Position numbers and translations under genes: made by a program. 64,000 nt of DNA, taken from the NCBI RefSeq assembly GCF_041146795.1, contig NC_135187.1, forward strand, positions 18,324,056 to 18,388,055, given 5' to 3'. The DNA is from Maylandia zebra (Eukaryota > Chordata > Actinopteri > Cichliformes > Cichlidae). Of the stretch, positions 20,230 to 37,800 are shown piece after piece. The notes under the pieces were generated by a model. It ran no database searches. It had not been told where the DNA came from and saw nothing but the letters and a program-made list of their open reading frames with translations. Within the stretch, counting starts at the first letter, position 1. The number at the start of each line of letters is the position of its first letter.

Positions 20230-23200
20230 GTAAAAAGCTGTAATGTTTTTTAATGAGTATTTTGTGTTTTATTAGTAATTTTTCCCCTTTATTAAACACG
20301 TATGGATGATGAGCGCCTTTTTCTTTTTTGTTAGCAATCGTCAGCATCTTGCCTATCGCCAACTGTCAGAGGAATAGAAAGCAGTAAATTCCAAAAACAC
20401 ATGCTGTTATTTAGGGTTATTAGTTAATCATTTTGTACCCAGATACCAAAAGGTCTGTGTAACTGCAATTTGGCTTTAAAAGGAGCTCTCGGTGTCCTCA
20501 GCTTGGGGGCGAGGCGTGTGGTCAGCGTCCGAAAAACGTAGCTAACCCAAATTGGATTCATCATGGCGAGGCTAGCTCGGTGCTGTCGGGTGTCTGTGGC
20601 CCACACGCTCGTAGTTTATCCACGCTCCGACATTAATGGTGGTCTCGGCAGCTTGGGCGTAACATTCGTGAATGCCATGTAGTAGATGGTAGCAGTGTCG
20701 CATTTATCAGCGCTGGTGAGGCCTGCAGGGGATGCGCCTAAATACAGGTGCAGCATTAAAAAAAAAAAAAAGAAAAAGAGACCGCTCGATGGATGCTTTC
20801 GTTTTTGGTTTAGAGTCGCTCACCTCATCTAAACATGTCGCGTTGCTCCACTTTTAGTCCGGATTTCTGTTTGAGTTTAGTCTTTCTGACATTTCGGTGT
20901 TTTTATCAGTGAGTTTGCGTCGTATTTATGAGTATTTGTGGTGTTTCTCAGTGTGTGACTGAGCAGATATCGCAGTATTCATAGCAGTGGCTTTATTATT
21001 TAATCACGAGGATTCAGAAGGTAGAATCCGGACTGAGTCGCATGAAATCGCTATCTTTCTGTGTCATCATAGTTATATATATATATATACAAAATTATGC
21101 GTTTAGTATTTACTGGTTGTGCACACCTTGACAAATATTAAGGTGGGTTTTTTTGTTTATGTTTTTTGGAAGAAAGAAACTCTGACTCCTGGCTCCCTCC
21201 AGCTTAAACCGTGGGGATATACTGCTGTATCCTAGAGTCGCCTTACACGAACCAAGGCTCTTTTGCTCGTTATGTGAATGTGTAAACCACTGTTCTTGCA
21301 CATATATGTAACAGGTGTTGAACAAAATATTTCAGAGGGCTGAGCATGAAAAATACAATGTGAAAAAAGGAGAGGCTACAATAAAAACTATGTTATCCTG
21401 ATATGGGCGGCTAGATTTGGCCTAGACTTTGAGATATGTGCTCTAAAACTGTGAAACTATGACTGTGTTATATTACTCATGTCCTGTTTCTAACCTCCAT
21501 GAATAATTCACACACCTTTAAAATATACCCAGTTTGGTAAAGAAGCGACATCTTCGGTTGTTTTTGTAATTACAAACCTCCAAATAAATTATTGACAGTT
21601 TTAGTTGTCAATTCTTCATTTGACAGGGGTATTGATAAAGTACAGAGAAAGACAAAACCATGATCCTGTGATATGTGGAGAAAAATATTGTACAGTTGTA
21701 GGTTAACTTGCTTAGTAAGTTAACTTGCTTGAATGTTGAATGTAAAAACTTACAGCCACAAATGGAGAGATGCCAAACTGCGTTTCATTGTTCTGCTAAC
21801 AGTGACAATAAAGCTCTATCTTATCTGTCTTATCTATCTTATCTTATACCTTGATTACTGAATTCTATATGGCTGTAGTGTTTTACTGATGATGATGAAA
21901 TATTGTAGAGGAGTTGCATTAAACATTTGGAGATGCATAAGATTTGGCCACACAACTAACAGTTCATCTCTCTTGCCAGCACCACCTCCTGAAACTGGCA
22001 ACCCCGCAGAGAGTGAATATTTGATTTTTAACTCTGAGCTAGTAATAAATAGCTTTCTTGTAGTTGCAGTTTTGCTACAGCACTCTATTGTCTAAGTTAC
22101 ATTAATTTTGTGAGCTTAAAAACTCAGTATCTCATTATTATGTTGTTACAATATTAACTTTCACACAGCAATGAGAGCGTATTACGTCAAATGAGAAAAA
22201 CGGCTGAAATATGTAACTCTTAATATAGAACTATGAGAACAAAATAAATATCATTATAATGATGTAATTTTTCTACTTTCAGAAGAAACTGAGTAGATTT
22301 TTTTTTTTATGCCACAGTGGTGGCAGTCTGTTGCTATTCTGTGCTAACCTACCTACCTAAAGTGTATCCATCTGCCACAAGGCAAGGTGTCTGCAGGCTT
22401 GACAAAGTCAAAGCTGCTGCTGACATGGTATGTCACGATGACAGTATCATACTGCTGCCCTGGCTGGCTGGTAGGAAGCAACTCAGTGTAGGCTTCTCTC
22501 AGCCAAGTGGTCCAGTTAGCTGTTCGTTAATAGGACATGAACAGTGTCAGCTGAGGGGTTTGGTTTAAAGCACAGCCGTCTCTGTAGTGGTTTTAAAGCA
22601 CGTGGGGTCTTTTTATGTTGCAAAACAGGCTTGCAGCAGAGTTACATGAACACCATGTGACTGTGAAACAGCATTTATTTTGATGATATCACTTAGTCAT
22701 GCTACAGCGACTAAAAGAAAAGCAAAGGGTTCCTGCTCAGCCAGTTACATCTTTGAGTTGAAAACTAACTCAAACTTTAACTGAAAAGCTTTTGGGTTTT
22801 CTGATTTTAGGAAGTGTTGAACAGTTTTATTGTAGTGTTGTATGCTTTGTTTTTAAATATGTTGGACTTTCAAGTGTAGCACTTCTCATTTGAAGTTGTT
22901 GCAGTGCCAGATATTTCACCTCCATACTGGCCCCACTGTTTTGTGCAGCTGTTCCTGTTTTGTCACTTTGTCTTCTTGTGTGGCTCAGGCATGTACGTGA
23001 TGTTTTGAATGTGGGTTTGTCGATGTATTGTGGTAGCCTAATTGTGTTAACTTGGCTCTCTGTCTAGCCCACTGAGTTCCTCCGTTCAACCTAATTCCAC
23101 TAGCGATAGCTATCAGCAGAAGCCAGGGATAGCAGCACTGTCTTTATCCACGGCGATGGAGCGTCTGTCCTAAGAGGATTTGAAATCTCTCACGTAATGC

Positions 23201-26200
23201 TTGTAAAGCTGTACAAACCATGCCTCAAACTCACTCAAAAAAAACAAAACAACTGTGACTATACCAACCTCTTTCCCAGACGGTGAAGTGAAACTGTTGT
23301 GGTTACTGGTTGCTGAATTGAACTTTTGAACTTGAGGGTTAATGTGTATTTCTGACAATATTGTCGTGTTTTTTGAACTCTGTGTTGTTACTTTGGATTA
23401 TAGGAGGTAATCCATTCTACATAGCCACAAACAGAGCAGTGCAGATAAATTCAGAATCAAAAACACAGTGCGAAGTCACGGCTGTTAAATGTAACATGAA
23501 TATAAAAACAGCTGATGTTTTTTGAATTTATGCAACTGGGAAAGATAAGTTTTACCGAAGTTTTATATAGATAATCATTTACATTAAGCTGTTACAAATT
23601 AATAGAAAAAGATCCTGAAGTTTTAGCTTTACTCAAGACAAGCAAGTGAGCAGTCAGCTACGAGGACTTTGAAGCTGCTTTTTTTGTGAAGTTCAAAATT
23701 TTCTCTCATGTTCTCAGTTTTTAATGTTCTCTTTAATGATGGACTTCAAAGCCTAACAAGCTCCCTTTTAAACAAAAAACCAAAAAAACCCAGATTAGTT
23801 AAAATCAGTAACTGATAAAATGGGGATGTGTATAGCTTTGAAAAGTGTACATGAAGTGTCCGTGAGTTGCACACTCACACTTTTTGTAAACATTGGACGG
23901 GGTGGATATCACATGCTTTGGGTGACTCACGTAATTAGTTAAGGCCTCTTTGGTTATAGTTTCACCAGGGCTACTTTAATTGACTAATATTTCTGTCTAT
24001 ACAAGGGGAGGGTAATCTTTTTATGTAAGCTAACATTGACCACATATTGGATTCTTCAAGAAATCTAACAAAAATATGCTACTGGGTGTATACTGCATCC
24101 CTCTTATGCAACCATTGTTGTTCGGGGAGGGATTTGACTCCTCAGATAATGATTGTAATCTGTTATGATCTTAATGCAGACTGTCACTGTGAAGCACTGC
24201 CAGCTTGTTTGTCTGCAGTGTCTCACTGCACTGTCCTACTGATGGACAGATAGGGATCATGAGGATGCACACTGGAGTCCGGATGCATTTGCCAGAGTGA
24301 AATGGAGCAGTGTTGCATAACACTCACCATTAATTCGGTGTGCCCTGAAAAGAGAGGAAGGGGAAAGAGTAAACAACTTTTACTAGATTGATCTGGAAAT
24401 GAATGGATACTTCCATCCACCTCTGTATTTTTTTTCAGTACTCAGTGTATTTGTACTGTTTACAGTTTTGTACACGTAGTAGGTGTAGTCTAAACACCAC
24501 AGGCTTCTCTATTATTATAAAGGTAACCTGCAGTCTGCTCCACCATTGCTTCTCATTGTGCATTTTTGTATGCATTTATATTTGGCTGTAAGCAGTGAAG
24601 AATATGAAACCCACGCAGAAGTGCCTGTGTGCAGTCCTTCAATAAAGTAGCAGCACATAGCCCAACCTTCTACGTGCCAGTAGTATGCTGACTGAAAAGT
24701 GAAACTAAAAGTTGAAAAGTGGGCCTGAACAGCCATCATGTAACAACTAAAACTGTACATATCATCTATTTTCAGTGACTTACTTGGACTGACTTGTATC
24801 ATTATTTCAATTCTTTTAACTCTTAAGTGTCAGAAAGTAGTGTAAAAACATCTGAACTGATGAGTGTTTAGAGACAGCTTTTTATTCATTTTTAAGGTTG
24901 TAGGTTTCAGTCATTGCTGTAATTCTGTGTAGAATTGTAACAGGGCTCCTTCCTGGTTCTAACAGTTTTTGCTGCTCTAAGCTTCTTGTGACAAGCACAT
25001 TAGTTTATTAAAAAATGTCAGCTAGCTACTACTGCTGGGATGTAATATTTTCACAGTCTGTGCATGCTTATGCTGATGTTAAACACTTCTAAAAAATGCC
25101 TTAGCCGTGCAAAGCTATCAGAGTAAAATTCATCGATTTAAACATCCAGGAGGTCACATCCTATTGAAGAGCTTCTTACATCACACCACATGGTTTTTTT
25201 TTTTTTTCTGACTTTCAAAAGGAGAAGAAGAGCCATGGAAATGCTAAATGGAGAAACTAGTCCAATAGCTCCCAGGAAAAGAAATAGAATTGGAAAAACT
25301 GTATTCCTAATTTGATTTTTTTTTAATCCATTTACGTTAAAAGATTTTGAAAATACTATTTAATTTTTTTTTTTTTTTGAACCTGAAAATGTTTTTACTG
25401 ACTTTTTTGTAAATCCCTTTTGTATTTGAACTATTTATTAATGGATTAGTAGTTTGAAAAATGTATTTATAAATACTCTTTTTATTGTCCATTAAATATT
25501 CAAATAATGCATTACTTGAATGTCTAAATAAATAGAATACATTAACAGTTAATTTGCTACTTAATTTACTAATTCATATTTTATTGCACAATTTAGATAT
25601 CCATTCATTCATGAAAAGATTTATGTCAATGTGTATGACTCCTGGTCCTCCATAACCCAGTTGTAGCTTTGTAAGAATAGAGCTATAGTCCTAACAGAGG
25701 GTGATTTTCTTCTCTTGTATACACAACCACAGTGTCACCCTAAAAATAAACCCGATGCAGTATTTCCAGAAAAGGACATTGTATCTGAAGCTGGCTATCT
25801 CCTGCTGTTTACTACATGTGTGGCCGAAGGCAAATGTGGAGGATATCTCATCTTGATTCTCATTGATTGGATGTGTAAAATGGTTTAAGTGATGCAAGGA
25901 TAAGATCCAATGATGGAAGAAATATTCATTTCTAAGCAGTGGCATTTAAATGTCATGCACTTGATTTAAAAAAAGGTTTCCTCTCTCTAATCTCCTCTAG
26001 AAGCCTCCACTCTCCTTGTTTGCTTAAGGTCAAATTAACAGATTAGAAAGTAATTTATTATGGGGAAGAGAGAACGTTTTCCCAATTTAAGGAGAGGACA
26101 TGAGGCAAACGTTAACATAATGAATAGCACCCCAGGTGTTCTTTTGAAGTCAGCAATTGACTCAGTGGCTTTTTGGCTCCCTGCCCTTTGAGCAAGTTCT

Positions 26201-27453
26201 CCTCTGGGGACTTCAGGCCTTATTATGAAACCTGCACAGCACATTTGGAAGATGGCGACTGCTTGCCTTGTGCACCTCTCTGCGGAGTAATTTTGTTTTC
26301 TGTTGTGGAGCTCTGTGCTTTTAGATGCCTTGTTAGCATTATAGATTACAGATTACAGGATATAAACCTGTTGACCCAAGTTGTGCGGGGAGCCCAGGTG
26401 GGAGGAGGGTCACTGCAGTAATGGCCAATATGTCAGGTTGCCTCCTGAAGCAGATTAATAATACATACAGTTACCAAGGCGGCGCCTGCATCCATGGAAA
26501 CACTTTCAGCACCAGTGTGTGAGCAATGTTTGTACTGTAGTTTCTTTTCCTTTTTCCTCTCACGTCCATGACAGCTTTAAGTAGATATCAGGGTAACCGG
26601 TCATTCTTCTGAAAGTTTTCGCTCAGATCGGATTTATTGACAAAACCTCATACATCTGTAGTAGCAAAGATTCATCTGTTGTTTGTGTAAAGAAAATAAA
26701 ATAAAAACTCCTTTATTTTACCTACTTCAGATGTCTTGGTAACAATAATACACTATCCCTTTAAGAGTAGTAGTGGGGCTACTCAAACAATGTTAGTGTA
26801 CTGTCATTATCTGGCTAAATATGTGTATTGTCAAATTGTCTTTCTAGGGTCTGCGGTCTTTGCCACCAACTTGTGTAACATTGTGACATATTCCTGTTTT
26901 TGTTCCTCTATGTTGGTTTGTACTTCTGTATACTTAGGACTATCAGACACTCCTCCCCTTATCTTTCGTCACAGAGGAGTGTGTTGCAAGTGTCTTGTCT
27001 AGTGTTCAGACAGTAACCTTTGGCCATTTTTTTCCTGACATTAACTCATACTGCACTACAGTGGTTCACACTGAAATACCACAGTCTGAGGTCGTACCCT
27101 TTGGTCTCTTCCACCTCTGCTCTGCTTCAGTGGCACAAACAGCCTTAACAGAAGACATGTGCTTGTCACCACACCTATATATAAACTTAGCCTGGCTTTT
27201 AATACTGTGATTTTATTTACCTTTATGATTTACAAAGTGCTCTGACAGAGGCAAAGAGTAGATTTAAACAGACTGAAACATTAAATTCAAACAAATGTAC
27301 AGCTGAAAGAAAAAGAAGTTCACCCTATAGACATGAGGTTACTGAGTGTGCAACACCTGCTTCAAACACCCTTGTGTACTTAGTGGTTGGACCACACCCA
27401 GCTCACTTAGAGACCAGCTACACACCTGTGAAGCTGTGAGTGCCTCTTTCACA
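20230..27453 (+). other. Probable grina intron 1, left part
   Basis: AT-rich DNA without a supported reading frame. It has a poly-A tract at about 20757-20773, a (TATCT)-like run at about 21815-21850, and several T runs near 25195 and 25365. No mobile element could be named in it before the hAT copy at 27462. Confidence 0.45.
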
Positions 27454-27461
27454 GTTACAAC

Positions 27462-28389
27462 TAGAGCAGGGCGATATGACCAAAAATATTTATCACGATA
27501 TACATTTGAAAATTTGCGATAACGATATAACTGATGATATAATTGACACTAGACAAAATACTTTACAACTCCTCAACTTTATTAGTGCAAAAAAAACAAA
27601 AAACATCAATGTATTTTCAATTAAACAAGCAGCTTTTTAAGTGCATTAAAGTTATATAAAAAATTAAGTGCAAATGCAAATTCCTCGCTGACAGTTTAAC
27701 CAAAAGGCATTTCCAGTGGAAATTGGCCGACATATCCTCAGCATAACCATGTATAATATCCACAAAACTTAAAAAGAGGTTATACACACACAATACGGTA
27801 ATATTATGTTGAAGCACAGTACGTATCACTCCGCGAGGCTCCTGCCTACGATAGCTGTAAAGCTCCGACAATCCATCAAGCGGTGCGGCTTCGTAGCTTA
27901 GCAAAGTCGTACTGAAACATTTGACAGATTTTCGAGCGCCGTGTACCACATAAAGTCGTTTCGAGGTCAGCAAACACAACCAGAATTCATACATAAGGCA
28001 CACGGGATTATACGGGGCACTGTCGATTTTCAGAAAAATCAAAGAATTGATTTTAAGTGTGCCGTATTTTCCAAAAAACACAGTAATAACGACGGCCCGC
28101 TAGCATGCTCTACCAAAAATAGTGCTTTGTTGTGTATCTGACGGATGAAAGCCAAACCAGTTTCACACCACTGAAGTTGCAGCATTTTTACAAACCAGTT
28201 CTCGTTCATCCGTTTCATTCAACAATCCACTTTCGCTCTTCTCATTCTGTGTCGCCGCCATGTGCGCATGTAAACAAAGGCACTGCGCATGCGCGTTTTA
28301 CCCATATTCTATCGCGATATTTCATTTTCTTATCGTTGCCCAACATTACACCGGTATTACTGTGAACGGTATGATATAGCCCAGCCCTA
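27462..28389 (+). mobile_element. Non-autonomous hAT element, 928 bp
   Basis: The ends are an imperfect inverted repeat: TAGAGCAGGGCGATAT on the left, and a right end whose complement reads TAGGGCTGGGCTATAT. Both are flanked by a perfect 8-base duplication GTTACAAC (27454-27461 and 28390-28397). Eight-base duplications and GGGC-rich ends fit the hAT superfamily. No hAT transposase domain is visible, so it is a deletion derivative moved in trans. The longest internal frame (minus, 28081..27617, 154 codons) is not recognisable. It lies in the probable first intron of grina. Confidence 0.85.
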
Positions 28390-28397
28390 GTTACAAC

Positions 28398-28792
28398 AAC
28401 ATAAAACAGTATGTTTGTAGTATTTACCACTGATGTAACTGTCTCAAGAACTAGATCTTCATGTGATGGCACCCAGAGGCAGACATTCAGCTGCCTCAAT
28501 GATGCAAGCTAACACTAATTCTAGGCCTGCTCTTGCTCCGGGTAATGATAAAATAGCTGACTTTTTGCTTGTGAAACAAAACTTGAACATCCTGTTGGTC
28601 TGCCTAGTGCCTTTGCCTTTCCCTTTGTTGAATTTGTTTACTCGCCTCTCTCCTTTTAATCAAGCAGATGCGGTGTTTGTGTCTTTGCCAGTTTGGCTGA
28701 GATGTTGGTGTTATATTATGTGCTTTTATTCTGTACATATTTGTAAGTAGCTACATTATATTTTTGCTTTTCTGCTTTTCAGAGATTGTTGA
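28398..28792 (+). other. grina: End of grina intron 1
   Basis: About 400 bases with no further element, ending at a polypyrimidine acceptor (TTCTGCTTTTCAG at 28792). Confidence 0.5.
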
Positions 28793-28817
28793 AGCAGAGT
28801 GAGCTTTTCTCTACATC

Positions 28818-32157
<3,340 letters not shown>

Positions 32158-34690
32158 GGCAGCACCTAGAGGAGAACAGCTGGGAGATGGGGAACGCCTC
32201 CCTTTATTTTGAAATGTTGCTAAAATGCCCCTTCTCGTTGACTTCATTACTTTATTTGATCCCCTTTTGTTTCCTCTCCCATCACACAGAGTTCTATTTT
32301 TAAGAGGTAGTAGGTGCTGAGGAGATGATGCAGCTGGTCTTGACAGTCAGCTGAGAGGGGCACTATTTATTTAGTGGAATAAAAATATTGCAATTAATGA
32401 CAGAGCATAATCATCTGTCCTCACCTTTGACCATTGTGCTTGCTCTAACTGTCCTCTGCTTCTATTAACACAGAAGGCTATGTCTATACCTACACCTCGA
32501 CTTCTCGTATGGCAGAATTAAACATGCAGGCTCTGCTGCAGAAGTTGAATAGAAAAAGAGCAGGAATGATTATGCCGACACACAGATGAAACCAGCTTTG
32601 CCTAAAGAGAAGTTAGTGTTAGGAATGCCATCTTCCTTCGACTGTCTGTTTTCACAAACTTTGTCTCTCCCTTTCAGCCTGCTGGTGTAAAGTAACTCTG
32701 CATGGCAAACTGGAAACACAACTAAAGACGTGGTATGGTTATCTACAGCTATAAGAGGAATGCCTCTAGCTTGCTTGTCACAGCTGTAAATAGTTGATGT
32801 GTTTTACTGTATATGATGCCAGTATCCCCCCTACCTCTGAAAGATGTGCTGGAGTAATTTATATGGATGTGTCCAGCAACGAGTAAAAGCTGTTTTGAAA
32901 ATGGTAAATGTTTTGAATGGCATAAGAATGAAGCTTGTTGTTGGATGTGTAACATAAATGAACATAAATTATTGTATTATTACAGAATATCTTTTCAAAA
33001 TGAGGATTTTTCTTTTTTGTTGTTCTAAAACCTGAAATGTTCTCTTAATTTTCCCGTTTCTTTAATTTACTCCTTTTTTGGGGGGGGGAGGTCATTAATG
33101 TGAATTAAAAATTACTCTTTGTATGGGTTTCTTTGTCATAACTAATATTATTTTTGGTTTTGCAGTTTTTGTCCATGTTTAAAAACTAATGTAGACAGGT
33201 ACTGGGCTTTAAAGACATGAAACTTTGAACTTGTGGTAGATACTGGGGTTTCTTTGAATTTGGTGCAAGGTTTAGAGGAAACTTGGAGACTGTAACATCA
33301 TCACACAATAGCATTTTGAAACCATTACTTACTGACTGCAGGTTTTTTTTTTTTGTTTTTTTGTTTTTTTTTTTTTTAAAGTGAAACTCACAGAATAAAT
33401 CTTAACGCACTGGAAGCCAAAATACATGCAATGACATTGAAGTTGAATGAAACAATATTTTTATTCTCTAACTTGTTTTGATTTTTTTCACCCCTTGCAT
33501 GACCCTTTCCTCGTCTGCATGTGTGAAAAATGTACACAGTACAGCTGTTCTTGTTTTGGGGACACATTGGTGTATTGAACCCCAATTAGACTATTTTTAA
33601 AATTCCTGTGTTTGTATTCAACTAACATGTCTGTATATAGAGCTCCTTAGTGGTGTGTATAGGTAAAGTAAGTTTTGGGCTTTGTAGGTCTGTTCGCATT
33701 GTATATTTGCATCAAATCAAACTTGAACTAAACCCCCCTACACAGCTGTTTGGCTTTTCATTAAAATGGATACAGTGATTAACAAGTTTGAGCTCTGTGT
33801 GTTGTTTTTTGTGTTTCAGTTGTGATAAAATGATCACGTAAAGGAAATACAAAATTCTGGGCCTTATTAATAACACTTCTGTTTTAAATAAAAAAAACAA
33901 AGCACAGCCAGTGCAGTAGGTTGGCTCTGTGGAAGACTGGTTCTGCCACTAAAGGGAGGAAAATATAAACACCAAATTTGATTTGCCTTTTGGAAGTAAA
34001 AACATTTTGTTATATTAAAATTTCAGTGTTGGTATCACAAAGTCTTTACAAATTAGAGCTGAGCCTTAGTACTGGAAATGGTGAGAAAATGAAAACATTT
34101 TTGAGTAATCAAATTTTACTGAAATGGTCTTTCTTTTTTTTCTTTCTGTTTTTTCTTTTTTTTTTTTACCCTTTCGTTTAGTCAGTGAATTTATCAAATC
34201 CATTTTTCAGTGGTGGAAAGGAGCTTCCATATTGCTCTGGTTAACTTCACTCAAAAAATTGATGAATAAAAACCTTTGTGCTACCCTGACATCCTAGAAA
34301 CATCACATTTCAGGACATTTTTTTAGTATTTCAGCAAAAATTAAAATAATAAAAAAAAAATTTAAAAATAAGTGTATTATGTACATAATAATGATAACAT
34401 ATTATAATCACCCTTTTAATGGTCTTCTTGGTCAGTTTATTTACACAGTTGCATTGGGGGGGGTATTGAAAAAATTCCAACAGTCATAATTGAATACATT
34501 ATTTTAAACATGAATTATGCACTCGGACACGAACATGTCTTGCTCCTGCTTTATGCTAATTAAAAACATTTATAGTGAAACTGTAATTACCAGGTAAAGC
34601 ACATACCACCCTGTTTTTCAGCTATGATTTATTTATTGTAATATTAAGTTGTTTTACGCTATAAATAAGCAAAAGGGCTAAATATCATGC
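32158..34690 (+). other. grina 3' UTR and intergenic region
   Basis: An AATAAA at 32378-32383 is the first good polyadenylation signal. AAUAAA-like signals recur (for example about 33394), so a longer UTR is possible. A G run (about 33080), T runs (about 33342-33378) and a pyrimidine-rich tract (about 34128-34168) are present. No other gene is seen. Confidence 0.45.
32378..32383 (+). terminator. grina: Candidate grina polyadenylation signal
   Basis: AATAAA about 220 bases after the stop codon, the first canonical signal downstream. Confidence 0.45.
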
Positions 34691-34838
34691 AGTGCTGTGC
34701 ACGCGCCCGTCAGTACTGCGGCTCGTGCTGCCGCCCCACCTATGAGAGCGGAGCAAGGAGGAGAAACTTCGCGCGTCAGTTAAGCTGTCAATTGCTCTTG
34801 TGGTCAGTTAAAGAAAACAAGGTGGTGTCAGGATAGAG
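34691..34838 (+). promoter_or_regulatory. Probable syce1 promoter and 5' UTR
   Basis: A short CpG-richer island (GCACGCGCCCGTCAG, GCGGCTCGTGCTGCC, CTTCGCGCGTCAG) within otherwise AT-rich DNA, directly before the start codon at 34839. No TATA box in position. Inferred from composition and location. Confidence 0.4.
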
Positions 34839-37800
34839 ATGAGTGATTTCGAAGGTAAAGCGATGTACATTAAGCTGGAGAGAGAAATTTACACTGATCT
34901 AAAAAATAACCTGGAAAAAAAAAAGCTAAACAACCGTTGGTTTCATATTTGCCAAAGGTTTTAAAGTAAATGTTCAGTATTTTACCCCTTAAGTATAACC
35001 TCTTTGTGAAATATTCTACCATCATCTTAATTTAAACATTAAAGCCTCTCATATTAGCCTAAATAAGTCTTTATTTAGGTTAGCAAAAAAACTAAGCTAG
35101 CGTTTCCACTTGGCTACCTATCGGGCAGGTGTTCAAGCTAGCCAGAAAACCTTACCTGCTTAAATTTAACCTCAGGTTAAAGATGATTTATAAAAGTAAC
35201 TATTTATTTATTTTGTACTTATTACCAGATTATAACCAGAGTAAGTAAGAATATTATAGAAAGGTAAAGTTATTACAAGTTTACATGACTCTAACGTTTC
35301 ACTTTATTACGTGACAGGGTTCAGCATCGAGAACATGATTAATGTGAAACCGCTGAGAGGAGGTAAACCAGCTGACGTTTCACTGCACACTGATAAACTT
35401 CAAAACCTCGAGCCTGATACGGTTCCGTGCGCTTCAGGTGGACAAATGCACGAGCCAAAGGTTGAACAGCTGATCGGAAAACTCGGGAGGCTTAAACAGG
35501 GTAATGTATGATTGATCTGTTCTATCAGATGTTTTTTGAATAGCTGCTAAATGTATTACTTACAGTTTTTGCCCGTTGCTTGAACACCATGAACCCATGC
35601 CTAGACTAAAGTAACACAAGTTGAAGCTTTTGTTACCATACCTCAAACACATGTACCCCTACCTTAAACAAAAGCGCTGCTTTGCACCCCAGTTCCAATT
35701 ATGCAACACACCTACTCCTTTATGCAACACACATGGTCCTGCATGCTACACTCCATTTCATACATAAGACACTTCGCTCACAAAATGAAATTTCAGGGTG
35801 CCATCCGGAAAACACATGTATCCAAAATACAAAACACATCGGGTAATTGCAACCACTCAAATACACACCTGAAGGCACTTACTTGCAAAACCGAACACCA
35901 ATTAGCCAACTACAAAAAGCCCTCAGCGTAGCCATTTCAAGAACTTTGCAAGCATGGATGGAGGGAGAGCAAGAGGAAGAGGAAGAGGTAGAGGAGGAAG
36001 AGGAGGAGGAGGCCGAAGAGGCCATGCACGGACCCATATTTCTGATGAAATAAGAGCAACTTTGGTGGACCATGTCATCAACCATGGCCTGACTATGAGG
36101 GAAGCTGGGCAGAGAGTCCACCCACATCTAAGCCGCTTCACAGTGGCATCTGTAATACGAACATTCCGACTAGAAAACAGGTATGTCTTCACCTCCATAC
36201 CTTCTGCTCTACTCAGATGGTTTTATAACACTGTTCTACAGTATATCACATTACCATATCAAGTGTACGGGGTGCTAATGCTCCTTTTGCAGCCAAAGTG
36301 GCTGATTCCTTATATTGAAGTACAGTGTTGTACAGTGGATGACACAGTGCATACAGTAAAGTACTGTAAGAAAAATAAGCAAACCGATGACAATATCAAA
36401 TTCAAATTTCAAATTCAAATTTTATTTGTCACGTACACAGTCATACACAGTACGATATGTAGTGAAATGCTTGGACAACTGCTCGTGACCTAAAGAAAAC
36501 AAAAAAGGAAAGGCTATGAATAAGATAGGAAATAAATATGAAAAATTAAAAAGGGTAAATTGTCTGCCCTAGTGAGGGCAGACAATGCCATCCGTCTCCA
36601 CCAGCTACGACGGAAAATACTTGCAGACAGGCGAGTGTTCAGCAACATAGACCATGTGAGCATCACCACCATCAGACGCATCTTGGGTAAACACAGCATC
36701 ACCATGAAGCAGCTCTACAGAGTCCCATTCGAGAGGAACAGTGACAGGGTCAAAGGACTTCGAGCTGAATATGTACGGGTACGTGTAACTGTCCCTTACA
36801 TTTACAATAGAGTATTGGTGAAGTCCAGTAGCAGCTGAATATGTACCATATCAGTACCACATGGATCTATTCTGAGAGCTACACAGGTACCTGTGTGATG
36901 GGGTGAGGGTGCTGAATGTGTAGCACTGTAGTACAGTGATATGTTCCCCTTTTTTTCAGAGAATCTTGGCCATGGATGGAGCTGCACAGCCTCATGAATA
37001 CATTTTCATTGATGAAGCTGGATTCGACCTGAGCAAAACAAGACGACGGGGTCGTAATGTAATTGGCCAAAGGGCAATTGTGCACGTCCCAGGGCAGCGC
37101 GGGGGAAACATCACATTATGTGCCGCCATATGCCTTCGAGGGCTTCTGCACCATCATGCAATACTAGGTCCATACAATAGCCAACACATACTCACATTTC
37201 TAGATGCTCTCCATGATATAGTTGTACAGAACAGACCAGATCAGCCCAGGTTTGTGGTGATATGGGATAATGTCAGTTTCCATCGGGCTGCTCTGGTCCA
37301 GGCCTGGTTCTCCAACCACAATCAATTTGAAGTGGTATACTTGCCCCCTTACTCACCATTTTTGAACCCTATAGAGGAATTTTTTTCGGCTTGGAGATGG
37401 CGAGTATATGACCGCCAACCACATGCCCGCATGCCTCTTCTGCAGGCAATGGAACAGGCCTGCGGCGACATTCAGGTGACAGCAATCCATGGATGGTTTC
37501 GACATGCAAGAGGATATTTTCCCCGGTGCCTAGCGGGAGAGGACATTGCTTGCGATGTTGATGAGGTCCTGTGGCCAGACCCCAACAGACGGCGGGATCC
37601 ATGAGCCCACTTATGCACAATTGTCATGGTTTTTTGTGTTTACAGTATAGTGTTTTTTCTATTGCAGTATTATTGTGTTGTTGTTGTTTTTTTTGCTTTA
37701 TCTGAATTCATGGTACTGCAATGTACAATATTGAGTAGGTCTATTTGCGTTTTTGGTTGTTTGAAAATGTGTCTCCTGTAAATGTGCCTTCTGAATAAAC

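Noticed and set aside
27617-28081. 154-codon minus-strand frame inside the hAT element
   Set aside because: No transposase motif or other domain. Left as unexplained interior of the element rather than a gene.
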